Source: an uncultured Lachnospiraceae bacterium (GTDB taxonomy: Bacteria > Bacillota > Clostridia > Lachnospirales > Lachnospiraceae). From it: a stretch of 41,422 nucleotides of DNA. The translations under genes were made by a program, and so were the position numbers. The stretch spans positions 1 through 41,422 of the forward strand of contig CANQSA010000022.1 of NCBI GenBank assembly GCA_947626415.1. The letters run 5' to 3'. Position 1 is the first letter of the stretch. Each line of letters opens with the position of its first letter. The notes under the pieces were generated by a model. It made no database searches. It was not told the origin of the DNA and saw nothing but the letters and a program-made list of their open reading frames with translations. Below are positions 16,173 to 24,177 of this stretch, in pieces.

Positions 16173-18007
16173 AATTCAGATTTGGAACCATCAAGAATAT
16201 GAAAAATATGGTGCGGTTTTCGATTGCCCTGATCGCGATCACGGTTGCGGCTGTCATTATCCTGTTTCAGGTGAATTTATATCATATCGACCAAAAAGTA
16301 TCTGAATACACATCCCGGTATCTGAATGATATTATTGAAGAAAGCAAGGATTCCATTGCGTTTGGGATCCAGAGTGATTTTTCTGTTTTGGAGACAGTTT
16401 CGGCGATGATCGCGGAGCATGAGAATCTGTACGGTTCGGCGGTTTCCGATATCTTAAAGGAACAGGCCAAGAAGAACGGAGCCGTGTACTATAATGTGAT
16501 TTCCAGGAGCGGTGACGGGCTGCCGGATATTCCGGTCGCGGCGCAGATCCTGGATCAGAATTACATGAAGGAAGCATTTCAGGGCAACAATACGGTTTCG
16601 GACATTGTGGTGATGGCGGAGGAACAGGAGATCCTGTTTAATGTTCCGGTATATCAGAAAGGGCAGATCCGCGCGGTGCTGCAGTTTGGGTATAATCTGG
16701 AGAGCTTCGCGGGACTTTTTGAAAACAACGCATTGGGCAGGAAGGCGGATACGTTTGTGATCCAGACAGACGGGACACTGGTATCCAGACCGGGATCGGT
16801 AAAGGGCGGAATCAATCTGTTTTCTCTGCTGGAAAATCTGATCATGGAAGACAGCAGCGCCATTGCTGATCTGAAGACGGCGATCCGCAGCGGAGAAGAA
16901 GGCTCTCTGATCGTGGGAAAAGATCGGTATAAGCGCTACCTGTGTTATACGCAGATTCCCGAAAACGGCTGGTATGTAGTGACGATCATGTCGGCCAATG
17001 TGGTAGAGAATAATATTTATGACGTTTCCGAGCGGGCAGAGGCTTTGGGAGAAGGCGTAATCCTCATTTTCGTATTGCTGCTGATCGGCGTTCTTTATCT
17101 GTTTGTCCGTCTGTATTTCCATACAAAGATCAATTCCGAACGGTATCAGATCGTGGCGGAACAGTCAAGCAATATTATTTTTGAATATAACTATGATACG
17201 GAAGAAGCATACCACAATTACAAATGGTATGATAAACTGGGATATGAACCGATTTCAGAGAACTATATCAGCGGTATGACGTCCGGGGAAGTGATCGTTC
17301 CGGAAGATAAGGAAGTCTTTGAAAGTATTTTCGTAGAGCTGCGCCATGGCGCCAAGATGGTAGAAAAACGGGTGCGGATTTATGATAAAGATAAGAACCC
17401 CATCTGGTTTACGGTAAAGGCTTCCGGAATCTGTGACCGGAAGGGCAGGATTTATAAGGTGATTGGGCGGTATATCGACGTAGACCAGCGGGTGCGGACC
17501 ATGACCTATTGGCAGGAACAGGCCGAGATCGACTGGTCTACCGGCCTGCTGAATAAAGAGGCAACCTTATTCCATATCGCGCAGATGATCAATCAGATGC
17601 GCTACCCGAATCTCTGCGCGGTCTATCTGATCGATATTGACGGATTAAACCAGATCAATCAAACTTACGGGCAGGAGTGCGGAGATGAAGTAATCGGCGC
17701 CCTGGTCAACAGTATGAAGCAGACCGGACGGGAAGATACGATGGTCGGACGTGCGGGAGACGATGAATTCCTGATGGCGCTGCCCAATGTGACGGACCGG
17801 AATATGGCGGAACAATTTGCCGTGAGCCTGCTGCAGAATACAGAAAAAATGGAGTTTCCGCAGTATCCCGAGGCAAAGCTGTGCGTCAGCATCGGAATCG
17901 TGCTGGCGCCGCTTCACGGACGGGATACGAAACGACTGCTGGAGCAGGCGGAAGAGGCGCTGCGGACAGCAAAGAAAAATGGCAGCAACTCTTACCATAT
18001 TTTATAA
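16169..18007 (+). CDS. dCache-PAS-GGDEF sensor protein with degenerate GGDEF motif
   Basis: The product has 612 residues. TM1 (~16-36, FSIALIAITVAAVIILF) and a second TM (~293-315, GVILIFVLLLIGVLYLFV) frame a ~255-residue extracellular sensor that looks like a double Cache domain (ending YLCYTQIPENGWYVVTIMS). A PAS domain follows (YQIVAEQSSNIIFEYNYD to VIGRYIDVDQRV), then a C-terminal GGDEF domain (DWSTGLLNKEA; VYLIDIDGLNQIN). The signature reads RAGDDEF, so the second Gly is Asp and diguanylate cyclase activity is doubtful. The start at 16169 has CGGAGG upstream; longer starts would translate through the repeat. It converges on and overlaps the CotH lipoprotein gene by 16 bp. Confidence 0.85.
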   Translation: MKFRFGTIKNMKNMVRFSIALIAITVAAVIILFQVNLYHIDQKVSEYTSRYLNDIIEESKDSIAFGIQSDFSVLETVSAMIAEHENLYGSAVSDILKEQAKKNGAVYYNVISRSGDGLPDIPVAAQILDQNYMKEAFQGNNTVSDIVVMAEEQEILFNVPVYQKGQIRAVLQFGYNLESFAGLFENNALGRKADTFVIQTDGTLVSRPGSVKGGINLFSLLENLIMEDSSAIADLKTAIRSGEEGSLIVGKDRYKRYLCYTQIPENGWYVVTIMSANVVENNIYDVSERAEALGEGVILIFVLLLIGVLYLFVRLYFHTKINSERYQIVAEQSSNIIFEYNYDTEEAYHNYKWYDKLGYEPISENYISGMTSGEVIVPEDKEVFESIFVELRHGAKMVEKRVRIYDKDKNPIWFTVKASGICDRKGRIYKVIGRYIDVDQRVRTMTYWQEQAEIDWSTGLLNKEATLFHIAQMINQMRYPNLCAVYLIDIDGLNQINQTYGQECGDEVIGALVNSMKQTGREDTMVGRAGDDEFLMALPNVTDRNMAEQFAVSLLQNTEKMEFPQYPEAKLCVSIGIVLAPLHGRDTKRLLEQAEEALRTAKKNGSNSYHIL

Positions 18008-19968
18008 TTTGAAATCACCAGATTGTAGTTGGAAGGCTTGGAATAGGAAGGATCGTACAGATATTTCCCGTCCGGGCCTTTTGCTTTGATCTCGACTACA
18101 TTCTGCGCGCTGCCGTCAGTCAGCGCGGACTTCGGGATGGAAACGGAAGCGGTACCGCCGGCTGCCGCGCTTTCTGCCTGTGTAGTGCCGTTGACCTGGA
18201 AGACTACAGCGGAAATAGAATCATCGGGAACCGAAGCCGTAATGGTAACGGAACCGTCCGCCTGTGTTTGAATATCGGAAACCGCTAATTGGGAAGACGG
18301 ACGATATACATTCAGAGACGCGATAAACGTTTCCAGAGAGGTGAATTGTTTATCCATCCATTTTATGCGCTCCGTAATAAACTGCTTCATATGTTCAGTC
18401 GCTTCTTCAAACGGTTCTCCGCCATACTGCCGATAGGAATAGTCCCATTTTTCGTCATTGGCAAGGGCAGCATCCCGCAGATAAGCCGCATAGGTATCAA
18501 TGGTGCCGCCGTCTTTGAGCATATCTTCGATCAGCGTCGGCCGGATTTCTTTATATTTCTCATAGGCGCGGACCAGAAAATACGGGTCGCGGATTAGCTG
18601 CGTATTCCACTGTACGGACTGATAATACTGTTCGTTAGTAAAGTAAGTACAGGTGGTATGCCATTCGGTCGGCACATTGGTGTCGATTCCGAACATATTC
18701 CGGTTGCCCCAGGCCCAGTCAAAATCCCACTGCGGTCCGATTTGCGCCGGCTTTCCGATATCTTTATAAAGGTGAAAGCTGTTTTTCATGCTGTCCCAGT
18801 TCATGGCAAACTCACAGAAAATAAAATTGTTCACCAGACTGTCCATATCAAAAAGCTGACTGTAGTGTTTCCCGTCATTTTCGGCGTCCTGATAATCGAC
18901 CGGCTCAAAGGCAGCGTTGTCCCAGCCCCGTTCCCAGTCAAACCAGCCTGTCCGGGATACCTGATAATGCGGATCTGTATTGCGGAAAAAGAAATCATCG
19001 CTGTGCAGGGCATATTCAAAAGTAGTCACATAGCCCAGAGCGTATTTGTATAAGGACGTCCCGGAAAACGCCTTTGCGTCGACAGGTTCCGGCGTATTAA
19101 AGTACAACGGCTGCCGGTAAGGCGTCTGGGTGCGGGCCAGAGAAGGCTGCTGCAGAGAATAGAAATCCATCTCCAGAACAAAGCCGCCGTCCGCTTCGGG
19201 GATCACGACGCTGTCCGGAATGGTATAATCGGTTCCGTCTGCGGAGACGGTCCGGGTGTCAATCCAGGTATAATCCTGCTCCATGGCGTCTTCCAGCGTC
19301 TTCTGGAAGGCTTTGGGGTCTGTCGCGTCGGAGTTCTGCACGATTGCCAGAGCCGCCTCTTCGGCAATGTCGTCCCAATCCAGAATATCAATTCGCGTTT
19401 TGCCCACGCGGATATGCTCGCAGAGCTGATAAACGCCCATATAATCATTGTTGTAGTACAAATTAACCCAGGTAGATTCCATGTAAGATTCGGTTCCCAG
19501 AGCGCCGCTGAAATCCAGAAGCAGCTTGTTCCGCATCTGGGTGTGGTCGATATCGTTGGCAAGCAGGACCCAATGTTTGCTTTCGCCCATGCCGAACAGA
19601 TCCGCTTTTTTCTCCAGCTTGATCTTAAAGGGGCGCTTGTCCCGCTGTGCGGTGGAATTGCCCCGCAGCTTGATTTCCAGATTGCCGGTATAATCGCAGG
19701 ACACGCCTTTGTAGTCTGTTCCGCGGATGGAAACGGAGGCGTCCGTATAATTCTTGGTTACCTGCCTGTAATCAGTAGAACTGGTCAGACGCAGTTCCGG
19801 CAGCGGATTGACAGAATCTGCAGGTCCTGTTTGTGGTTCACCCTGTGCCGCTGTTGTTTCGTCGGACGGCGCGGCCGCATCGTCTGTCTGATCGCAAGCG
19901 GACAGGAAAAATACGCTGAGTCCAAACAGTACAAGGATTAAAATTTTTTTGATCCGATCTTTGTTCAT
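17992..19968 (-). CDS. CotH-like kinase family lipoprotein
   Basis: The 658-residue protein begins with a lipoprotein signal (KKILILVLFGLSVFFLSAC, lipobox LSAC at the end) and a Thr/Asp/Pro-rich linker, so it is likely anchored outside the membrane. The CotH domain spans roughly residues 55-500: LEIKLRGNSTAQRDKRPFKI, HWVLLANDIDHTQMRNKL, YYNNDYMGVYQLCEHIRVG, and late FDWAWGNRNMFG with metal/ATP-site Asp residues. A C-terminal Ig-like beta domain follows (~560-650). GAGGAGG precedes the ATG. It is a second CotH paralogue, only distantly similar to the one at 10475. Confidence 0.85.
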   Translation of the reverse strand: MNKDRIKKILILVLFGLSVFFLSACDQTDDAAAPSDETTAAQGEPQTGPADSVNPLPELRLTSSTDYRQVTKNYTDASVSIRGTDYKGVSCDYTGNLEIKLRGNSTAQRDKRPFKIKLEKKADLFGMGESKHWVLLANDIDHTQMRNKLLLDFSGALGTESYMESTWVNLYYNNDYMGVYQLCEHIRVGKTRIDILDWDDIAEEAALAIVQNSDATDPKAFQKTLEDAMEQDYTWIDTRTVSADGTDYTIPDSVVIPEADGGFVLEMDFYSLQQPSLARTQTPYRQPLYFNTPEPVDAKAFSGTSLYKYALGYVTTFEYALHSDDFFFRNTDPHYQVSRTGWFDWERGWDNAAFEPVDYQDAENDGKHYSQLFDMDSLVNNFIFCEFAMNWDSMKNSFHLYKDIGKPAQIGPQWDFDWAWGNRNMFGIDTNVPTEWHTTCTYFTNEQYYQSVQWNTQLIRDPYFLVRAYEKYKEIRPTLIEDMLKDGGTIDTYAAYLRDAALANDEKWDYSYRQYGGEPFEEATEHMKQFITERIKWMDKQFTSLETFIASLNVYRPSSQLAVSDIQTQADGSVTITASVPDDSISAVVFQVNGTTQAESAAAGGTASVSIPKSALTDGSAQNVVEIKAKGPDGKYLYDPSYSKPSNYNLVISNYKIW

Positions 19969-20108
19969 ATATACCTCCTCTTTATTACCTGCAGTATATC
20001 ATAATTGTGTCTGTTTGAACAGAAATTTATCAACAAAGTCGTATATTTTTGCGGGGAAAAAGGCACATTAAACGGAGAAGAAAAATGAAACTGCAACAGG
20101 AGGTTGAC

Positions 20109-20789
20109 ATGGCAAAAGAGACAGAAAAGAAAGAGGAACAGATCAAAGAATCGGGACAGCTGTTAATGGACGATAACCGGCAGAAGCACAGGATCCATCT
20201 GCTGTCTATCATCGGAGAAATCGAAGGGCACGAATGTCTGGCGCCCAGTACGAAAACCACAAAGTATGAACATGTGCTGCCCCAGCTCGCGGAAGTGGAG
20301 GACAATGACACTTATGACGGGATGCTGACAATCATCAATTCTGTGGGCGGAGATGTGGAGTCCGGGCTGGCAATCGCGGAAATGATTGCGTCCATCAGTA
20401 AACCTACGGTTTCTCTGGTGCTGGGCGGCAGTCACAGTATCGCGATCCCGCTGGCGACTGCGACCAGGCGTTCCTTTATTGTACCCACCGGGACCATGGT
20501 AGTGCATCCGGTGCGGATGAACGGATTGTTTATCGGCGTACAGCAGACGTATGATTATTTTCAGAAGATCCAGGACCGGATCACCGGGTTTATCTGCGGG
20601 CACTGCAGGGTTTCCAAAAAGCGGCTGGAGGAACTGATGAGCGAGACCGGGATCCTGACAAAGGATGTGGGTTCTATTTTAGTGGGAGAACAGGCCGTAG
20701 AAGAGGGGATCATCGATGAAGTGGGCGGCATCCATGAGGCGATCACCTGTCTGCACCGGATGATCTCGGAACGGAAAGCGCGATCCTAG
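20109..20789 (+). CDS. ClpP-like serine protease (TepA/translocation-enhancing type)
   Basis: The product has about 226 residues. The ClpP/crotonase fold shows DDNRQKHRIHLLSIIGEIEG, the INSVGGDVESGLAIAEMI oxyanion region, LVLGGSHSIAIPLA with the candidate catalytic Ser, and MVVHPVRMNG with the His. This set matches the TepA/YmfB branch of ClpP homologues, found in spore formers and thought to act on secreted or membrane-linked proteins, rather than housekeeping ClpP. AGGAGG at 20098-20103 supports the start at 20109; an ATG eight codons upstream (20085, with CGGAG) is also possible. Confidence 0.85.
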   Translation: MAKETEKKEEQIKESGQLLMDDNRQKHRIHLLSIIGEIEGHECLAPSTKTTKYEHVLPQLAEVEDNDTYDGMLTIINSVGGDVESGLAIAEMIASISKPTVSLVLGGSHSIAIPLATATRRSFIVPTGTMVVHPVRMNGLFIGVQQTYDYFQKIQDRITGFICGHCRVSKKRLEELMSETGILTKDVGSILVGEQAVEEGIIDEVGGIHEAITCLHRMISERKARS

Positions 20790-20809
20790 ATAAAATTACA
20801 GGGAAAGTA

Positions 20810-20838
20810 TTGAAATTTCATTGTGTTTGAGCTATACT
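20810..20838 (+). promoter_or_regulatory. promoter of ilvE
   Basis: TTGAAA (20810-20815), 17-bp spacer, TATACT (20833-20838), 56 bp before ilvE. The leader is too short for a T-box. Confidence 0.7.
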
Positions 20839-20894
20839 GTAACAGGTATAAAACCGATGAATCTTAGCGAACAAGCAGATAGGAGAGATGACAA

Positions 20895-21920
20895 ATGGAG
20901 AAGAAAGATATTGATTGGGGGAATCTGGGATTCGGATATCAGAAGACAGATTTTCGCTTTGTATCGGAATACAAAGGCGGTAAATGGGATGATGGAGTCC
21001 TGACCGAAGACGATAAGATCGTGATGTCCGAATGTGCCGGCGTATTGCAGTATGCCCAGACGGTATTTGAAGGATTGAAAGCATATACAACGGAGCAGGG
21101 CGATATTGTGACGTTCCGTCCGGATCTGAACGCGTCCCGGCTGGAGGATTCCGCGAAGCGTCTGGAGATGCCGCCTTTTCCGCAGGATCGGTTTGTGGAG
21201 GCTGTAAAGAAGACGGTTGCGGCCAATGCGGCTTATGTTCCGCCGTACGGTTCCGGCGCGACTTTGTATGTCAGACCTTTTATGTTCGGTAAGAATCCGG
21301 TTATCGGCGTGAAGCCGGCAGATGAATACGAATTTCGTATTTTCTGTACGCCTGTCGGCCCGTATTTCAAAGGCGGCGTGAAGCCCCTTACCATTTGCGT
21401 CAGCGATTTTGACCGTGCGGCACCGCACGGAACCGGTCATATCAAGGCCGGTCTGAATTACGCCATGAGTCTGCATGCGATCCAGACCGCGCATCGGAAC
21501 GGATTTGATGAGAATATGTATCTGGATCCGGCCACCAGGACCAAAGTAGAAGAGACCGGCGGCGCCAACTTCTTATTTGTTACAAAGGATAATACGATCG
21601 TTACGCCGAAGTCCGACAGCATTCTGCCGTCCATCACCAGACGCTCCCTGATGTATGTAGCGGAGCACTATCTGGGTCTGAAGGTAGAGCAGAGAGAAGT
21701 CGCCTTTACGGAGTTAAAAGATTTCGCGGAGTGCGGTCTGTGCGGTACGGCAGCCGTAATTTCCCCTGTAGGAAAGGTTGTAAATCACGGAGAAGAAGTC
21801 TGCTTCCCGAGCGGCATGACCGAGATGGGACCGGTTACCAAGAAGCTGTATGATACGCTGACCGGTATTCAGATGGGAAGGCTGGAAGCACCGGAAGGCT
21901 GGATCTGCAAGATTCAGTAA
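20895..21920 (+). CDS. ilvE: branched-chain amino acid aminotransferase
   Basis: The 341-residue class IV PLP aminotransferase interconverts Val/Leu/Ile and their 2-oxo acids. The family's long BCAT form is evident: WDDGVLTEDDKIVMSECAGV, LQYAQTVFEGLKAY, RPDLNASRLEDSAKRLEMP, and HIKAGLNYAMSLHA with Lys184 as the PLP-binding residue. EETGGANFLFV and GTAAVISPVGKV follow. AGGAGAG lies 7 nt before the ATG. It appears monocistronic, with its own promoter and a terminator after it. Confidence 0.95.
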   Translation: MEKKDIDWGNLGFGYQKTDFRFVSEYKGGKWDDGVLTEDDKIVMSECAGVLQYAQTVFEGLKAYTTEQGDIVTFRPDLNASRLEDSAKRLEMPPFPQDRFVEAVKKTVAANAAYVPPYGSGATLYVRPFMFGKNPVIGVKPADEYEFRIFCTPVGPYFKGGVKPLTICVSDFDRAAPHGTGHIKAGLNYAMSLHAIQTAHRNGFDENMYLDPATRTKVEETGGANFLFVTKDNTIVTPKSDSILPSITRRSLMYVAEHYLGLKVEQREVAFTELKDFAECGLCGTAAVISPVGKVVNHGEEVCFPSGMTEMGPVTKKLYDTLTGIQMGRLEAPEGWICKIQ

Positions 21921-21968
21921 TTTCCGTGCCTGGGATTACATAATTTTGAAAGAATAAAGGAAATGACG

Positions 21969-22002
21969 GCATAGAAAGCAGACTGCTTTCTATGCTGTTT
22001 TT
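21969..22002 (+). terminator. Rho-independent terminator of ilvE
   Basis: A perfect 12-bp stem GCATAGAAAGCA / TGCTTTCTATGC with a 3-nt loop is followed by TGTTTTT. Confidence 0.9.
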
Positions 22003-22072
22003 CCGTTCTCCGGCGAGAGCTTTTATTCGATATTCCGTTTATGACACAACGCAGAAAGAAGAGGTGAACACC

Positions 22073-22924
22073 GTGAAGATTGTGGAAAATAAAACATTTG
22101 ACGAGGAACGGGCGCTGTATGGCAGCAGACAGCTGCTGGCAAGAAACTGTACGTTTGACGGCCCGGCGGACGGCGAAAGCGCGTTCAAGGAATCCAGCGA
22201 TATTACAGCCAAACATTGTCTGTTCCGGCTTCGCTACCCGTTCTGGCATAACCACAGACTGAAGATCACAGATTCGGAAATGACCGATACCTGCAGAGCC
22301 GCGCTCTGGTATTCCGATCATATAGAGATCGCGCGCACGAAGATGCATGGGATCAAGGCGCTGCGGGAATGCGCAGAGGTCGTGATCCGGGACTGTGATG
22401 TTATCTCTCCGGAATTTGGCTGGTCGGTGCGGGGCGTTCAGATGGAAAATACGACGGCTGTCAGCGAATATTTTATGATGCGCTCGGAGAATCTGCGGTT
22501 TGTCAATGTGCATTTTACGGGGAAGTATTCGTTTCAGTATATCAAAAACGCGGTGTTTGAAAATTGTGTTTTTGATACCAAGGACGCTTTTTGGCACGGA
22601 GAAAATATCCTTGTCAGAAACAGCGTGGTAAAGGGAGAATATCTGGCATGGTATTCTGACGGGCTGACCCTGGAAAACTGCCGGATCAGCGGAACCCAGC
22701 CGTTCTGTTACTGCTGCGGTCTGAAACTGATCCATTGTGAGATGACAGATGCGGATCTGTGTTTTGAAAAGTCGGACGTAGACGCGGAGATCACCACACC
22801 GGTGATCAGCATTAAGAATCCGAGAAGCGGGACGATCCGGGTGCCGGCGGCAGGCGAGATCATTCGGGACGATCCGGAAGCAAAAGGCGAGATCATTTTA
22901 TCGGACAGCCGGAACGGAGTTTAG
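22073..22924 (+). CDS. DUF3737 family protein (right-handed beta-helix type)
   Basis: The product has 283 residues. It begins KIVENKTFDEERALYG and contains repeated strand-turn units (ITAKHCLFRL, LKITDSEMTD, VVIRDCDVIS, AVFENCVFDT, LTLENCRISG, LKLIHCEMTD) diagnostic of DUF3737, predicted to fold as a parallel beta-helix. The biochemical role is unknown. I chose the GTG at 22073, preceded by GAGGTG; an upstream extension would run into the ilvE terminator. The stop lies 3 bp before the next start, so the two genes are probably cotranscribed. Confidence 0.85.
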   Translation: MKIVENKTFDEERALYGSRQLLARNCTFDGPADGESAFKESSDITAKHCLFRLRYPFWHNHRLKITDSEMTDTCRAALWYSDHIEIARTKMHGIKALRECAEVVIRDCDVISPEFGWSVRGVQMENTTAVSEYFMMRSENLRFVNVHFTGKYSFQYIKNAVFENCVFDTKDAFWHGENILVRNSVVKGEYLAWYSDGLTLENCRISGTQPFCYCCGLKLIHCEMTDADLCFEKSDVDAEITTPVISIKNPRSGTIRVPAAGEIIRDDPEAKGEIILSDSRNGV

Positions 22925-22927
22925 AGT

Positions 22928-23662
22928 ATGAGGCGGGAAAAGAAAGCGAATGCATCCGGTTTTCTGATGTGCGAGAGAATCTGGATCTATCATATCCTGA
23001 TTATTGTCGCCGGCATATTCGGCGCCTATACCTATTTGCTCCGGGGAAATGTATTCTGCAACGCGCAGACCGGAAATGTGGTGCTCATGGGCATGGCGTT
23101 AGGCTCCGGGGAATGGGGAAAGGCAGGATACTACCTGATTCCTGTTTTCGCGTATCTGCTGGGTGCTTTTGTATCGGAACTGCTGCCAAACTCCGTAAAA
23201 CATCACCTGCCGATCCGGTGGGATACCCTGCTGATCGCAATTGAGATACTGACGGTATTCGCACTGGGATTTGTGCCGCTGACAGCTCCGGTACAGATTG
23301 CGCAGGTAACGATCAATCTGCTTGCTTCCATGCAGTATAATACATTCCGGCAGGCAGAAGGGGTACCGGTCGCGACGACCTTTGTTACAAATCATATCCG
23401 GCAGGTCGGCGTAGGTCTGGCAAAGGAAGTAGAGCATTTTCACTCCGAAGATAAGGGACATCGGAAAAAGCTGCGGCGGCATTTTGCGATGCTGATGTAT
23501 TTTCTGCTGGGCGCGGTGATCGGAACGGTCCTGTGTAATCTGGCGGCGGAAAAAGCGATCTGGGGCGCGATGGTTCCGTTGGCAGTGGTGCTGGGGACAT
23601 TCCTGTACGCGGATTTGATAAAAGAGAAAGATCAGATGGAACAAAAACCGGCCGGACATTGA
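22928..23662 (+). CDS. DUF1275 (YoaK-like) integral membrane protein
   Basis: The 244-residue protein has about six hydrophobic segments. The family signature NVFCNAQTGNVVLMGMALG is near the N-terminus, and QYNTFRQAEGVPVATTFVTNHIRQ matches the conserved second block. These proteins are predicted small-molecule transporters of unknown substrate. It begins 3 bp after the DUF3737 stop. Confidence 0.88.
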   Translation: MRREKKANASGFLMCERIWIYHILIIVAGIFGAYTYLLRGNVFCNAQTGNVVLMGMALGSGEWGKAGYYLIPVFAYLLGAFVSELLPNSVKHHLPIRWDTLLIAIEILTVFALGFVPLTAPVQIAQVTINLLASMQYNTFRQAEGVPVATTFVTNHIRQVGVGLAKEVEHFHSEDKGHRKKLRRHFAMLMYFLLGAVIGTVLCNLAAEKAIWGAMVPLAVVLGTFLYADLIKEKDQMEQKPAGH

Positions 23663-23680
23663 TACCCGACCGCCTTCTTG

Positions 23681-23744
23681 TGTCGTAAACGACATATATT
23701 TGTCGTAGATAACACACGGCGCTTCTGTATTGGTATGTTATAAT
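23681..23744 (+). promoter_or_regulatory. palindromic operator and extended -10 promoter ahead of gene fragments
   Basis: Three half-sites lie in a row: TGTCGT (23681-23686), ACGACA (23689-23694), TGTCGT (23701-23706). The last two form a perfect ACGACA-N6-TGTCGT palindrome, resembling BlaI/MecI-type operators. TGTTATAAT (TATAAT at 23739-23744) is an extended -10. The gene it would control is broken (next entry). Confidence 0.5.
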
Positions 23745-23786
23745 AAAATCGGTAACTTATAAATTAAAAAGAATCAGGGAGAATTT

Positions 23787-23918
23787 ATGAAAGCATTATT
23801 TATTAACGCCTGTGTCAGAGCGGATTCCAGAACCAGAGAACTCTGTGAAGTATATATCCGGAGACAAGGGAGTACGCGCAGAATATTAAGAGCGCCGGAA
23901 ATACGCTGCTGTCTCTGA
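23787..23918 (+). pseudogene. 5' fragment of an NAD(P)H-dependent FMN reductase/flavodoxin-like gene
   Basis: After GGGAG, the ATG at 23787 opens MKALFINACVRADSRTREL, the typical start of small NADPH-dependent flavin reductases. Similarity ends after about 21 codons, and the frame then reads unrelated sequence to a stop at 23916-23918. Only the promoter-proximal end survives. Confidence 0.55.
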
Positions 23919-24068
23919 TCAACGACCTGATCAATATGATCCGGAACCGCGCGGAGAAAAAGAATCTTGCCGGAGCTACCGCGGCGTCCTGTCTCAGGAA
24001 AAGGTCAGAAGCGAGATCGAAAAAGGGAAGGGAACACAGTTTGATCCTGTGTTTGCCGAAATCATGAT
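23849..24068 (+). pseudogene. internal fragment of a sensor histidine kinase (dimerisation helix)
   Basis: A second frame reads TREYAQNIKSAGNTLLSLIND, the HisKA helix that follows the phosphorylated His in hybrid histidine kinases. The usual LDFSKIEAG continuation is replaced by LINMIRNRAEKKNL. No start, His box or ATPase domain is present. Confidence 0.5.
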
Positions 24069-24114
24069 AACCATGATCGATGAAGATACGGAGTATAAGC
24101 TCTGTGAACATTAA
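23971..24114 (+). pseudogene. 3' fragment of an HD-GYP-type phosphodiesterase gene
   Basis: A third frame reads YRGVLSQEKVRSEIEKGKG, then TQFDPVFAEIMITMIDED, and stops at 24112-24114. The pattern R-x-x-L-x-x-x-x-V-x-x-E-I-x-x-G-x-G-T-Q-F-D-P is the end of HD-GYP domains. It lies directly before a terminator, as a true gene end would. Confidence 0.55.
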
Positions 24115-24120
24115 ACATAA

Positions 24121-24162
24121 AATATCGGCTGGCAGGAGCGAGTTTTCCTGTCAGCCGATATT
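24121..24162. terminator. bidirectional terminator before the VanX-like gene
   Basis: A long stem AATATCGGCTG ... CAGCCGATATT, with further CAGGA/TCCTG pairing inside, separates the fragment region from the converging dipeptidase gene. Confidence 0.85.
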
Positions 24163-24177
24163 TCTATAAAGTCAGGA

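Noticed and set aside
20790-20894. T-box riboswitch before ilvE
   Set aside because: The promoter leaves a leader of only about 50 nt, with no specifier stem or terminator.
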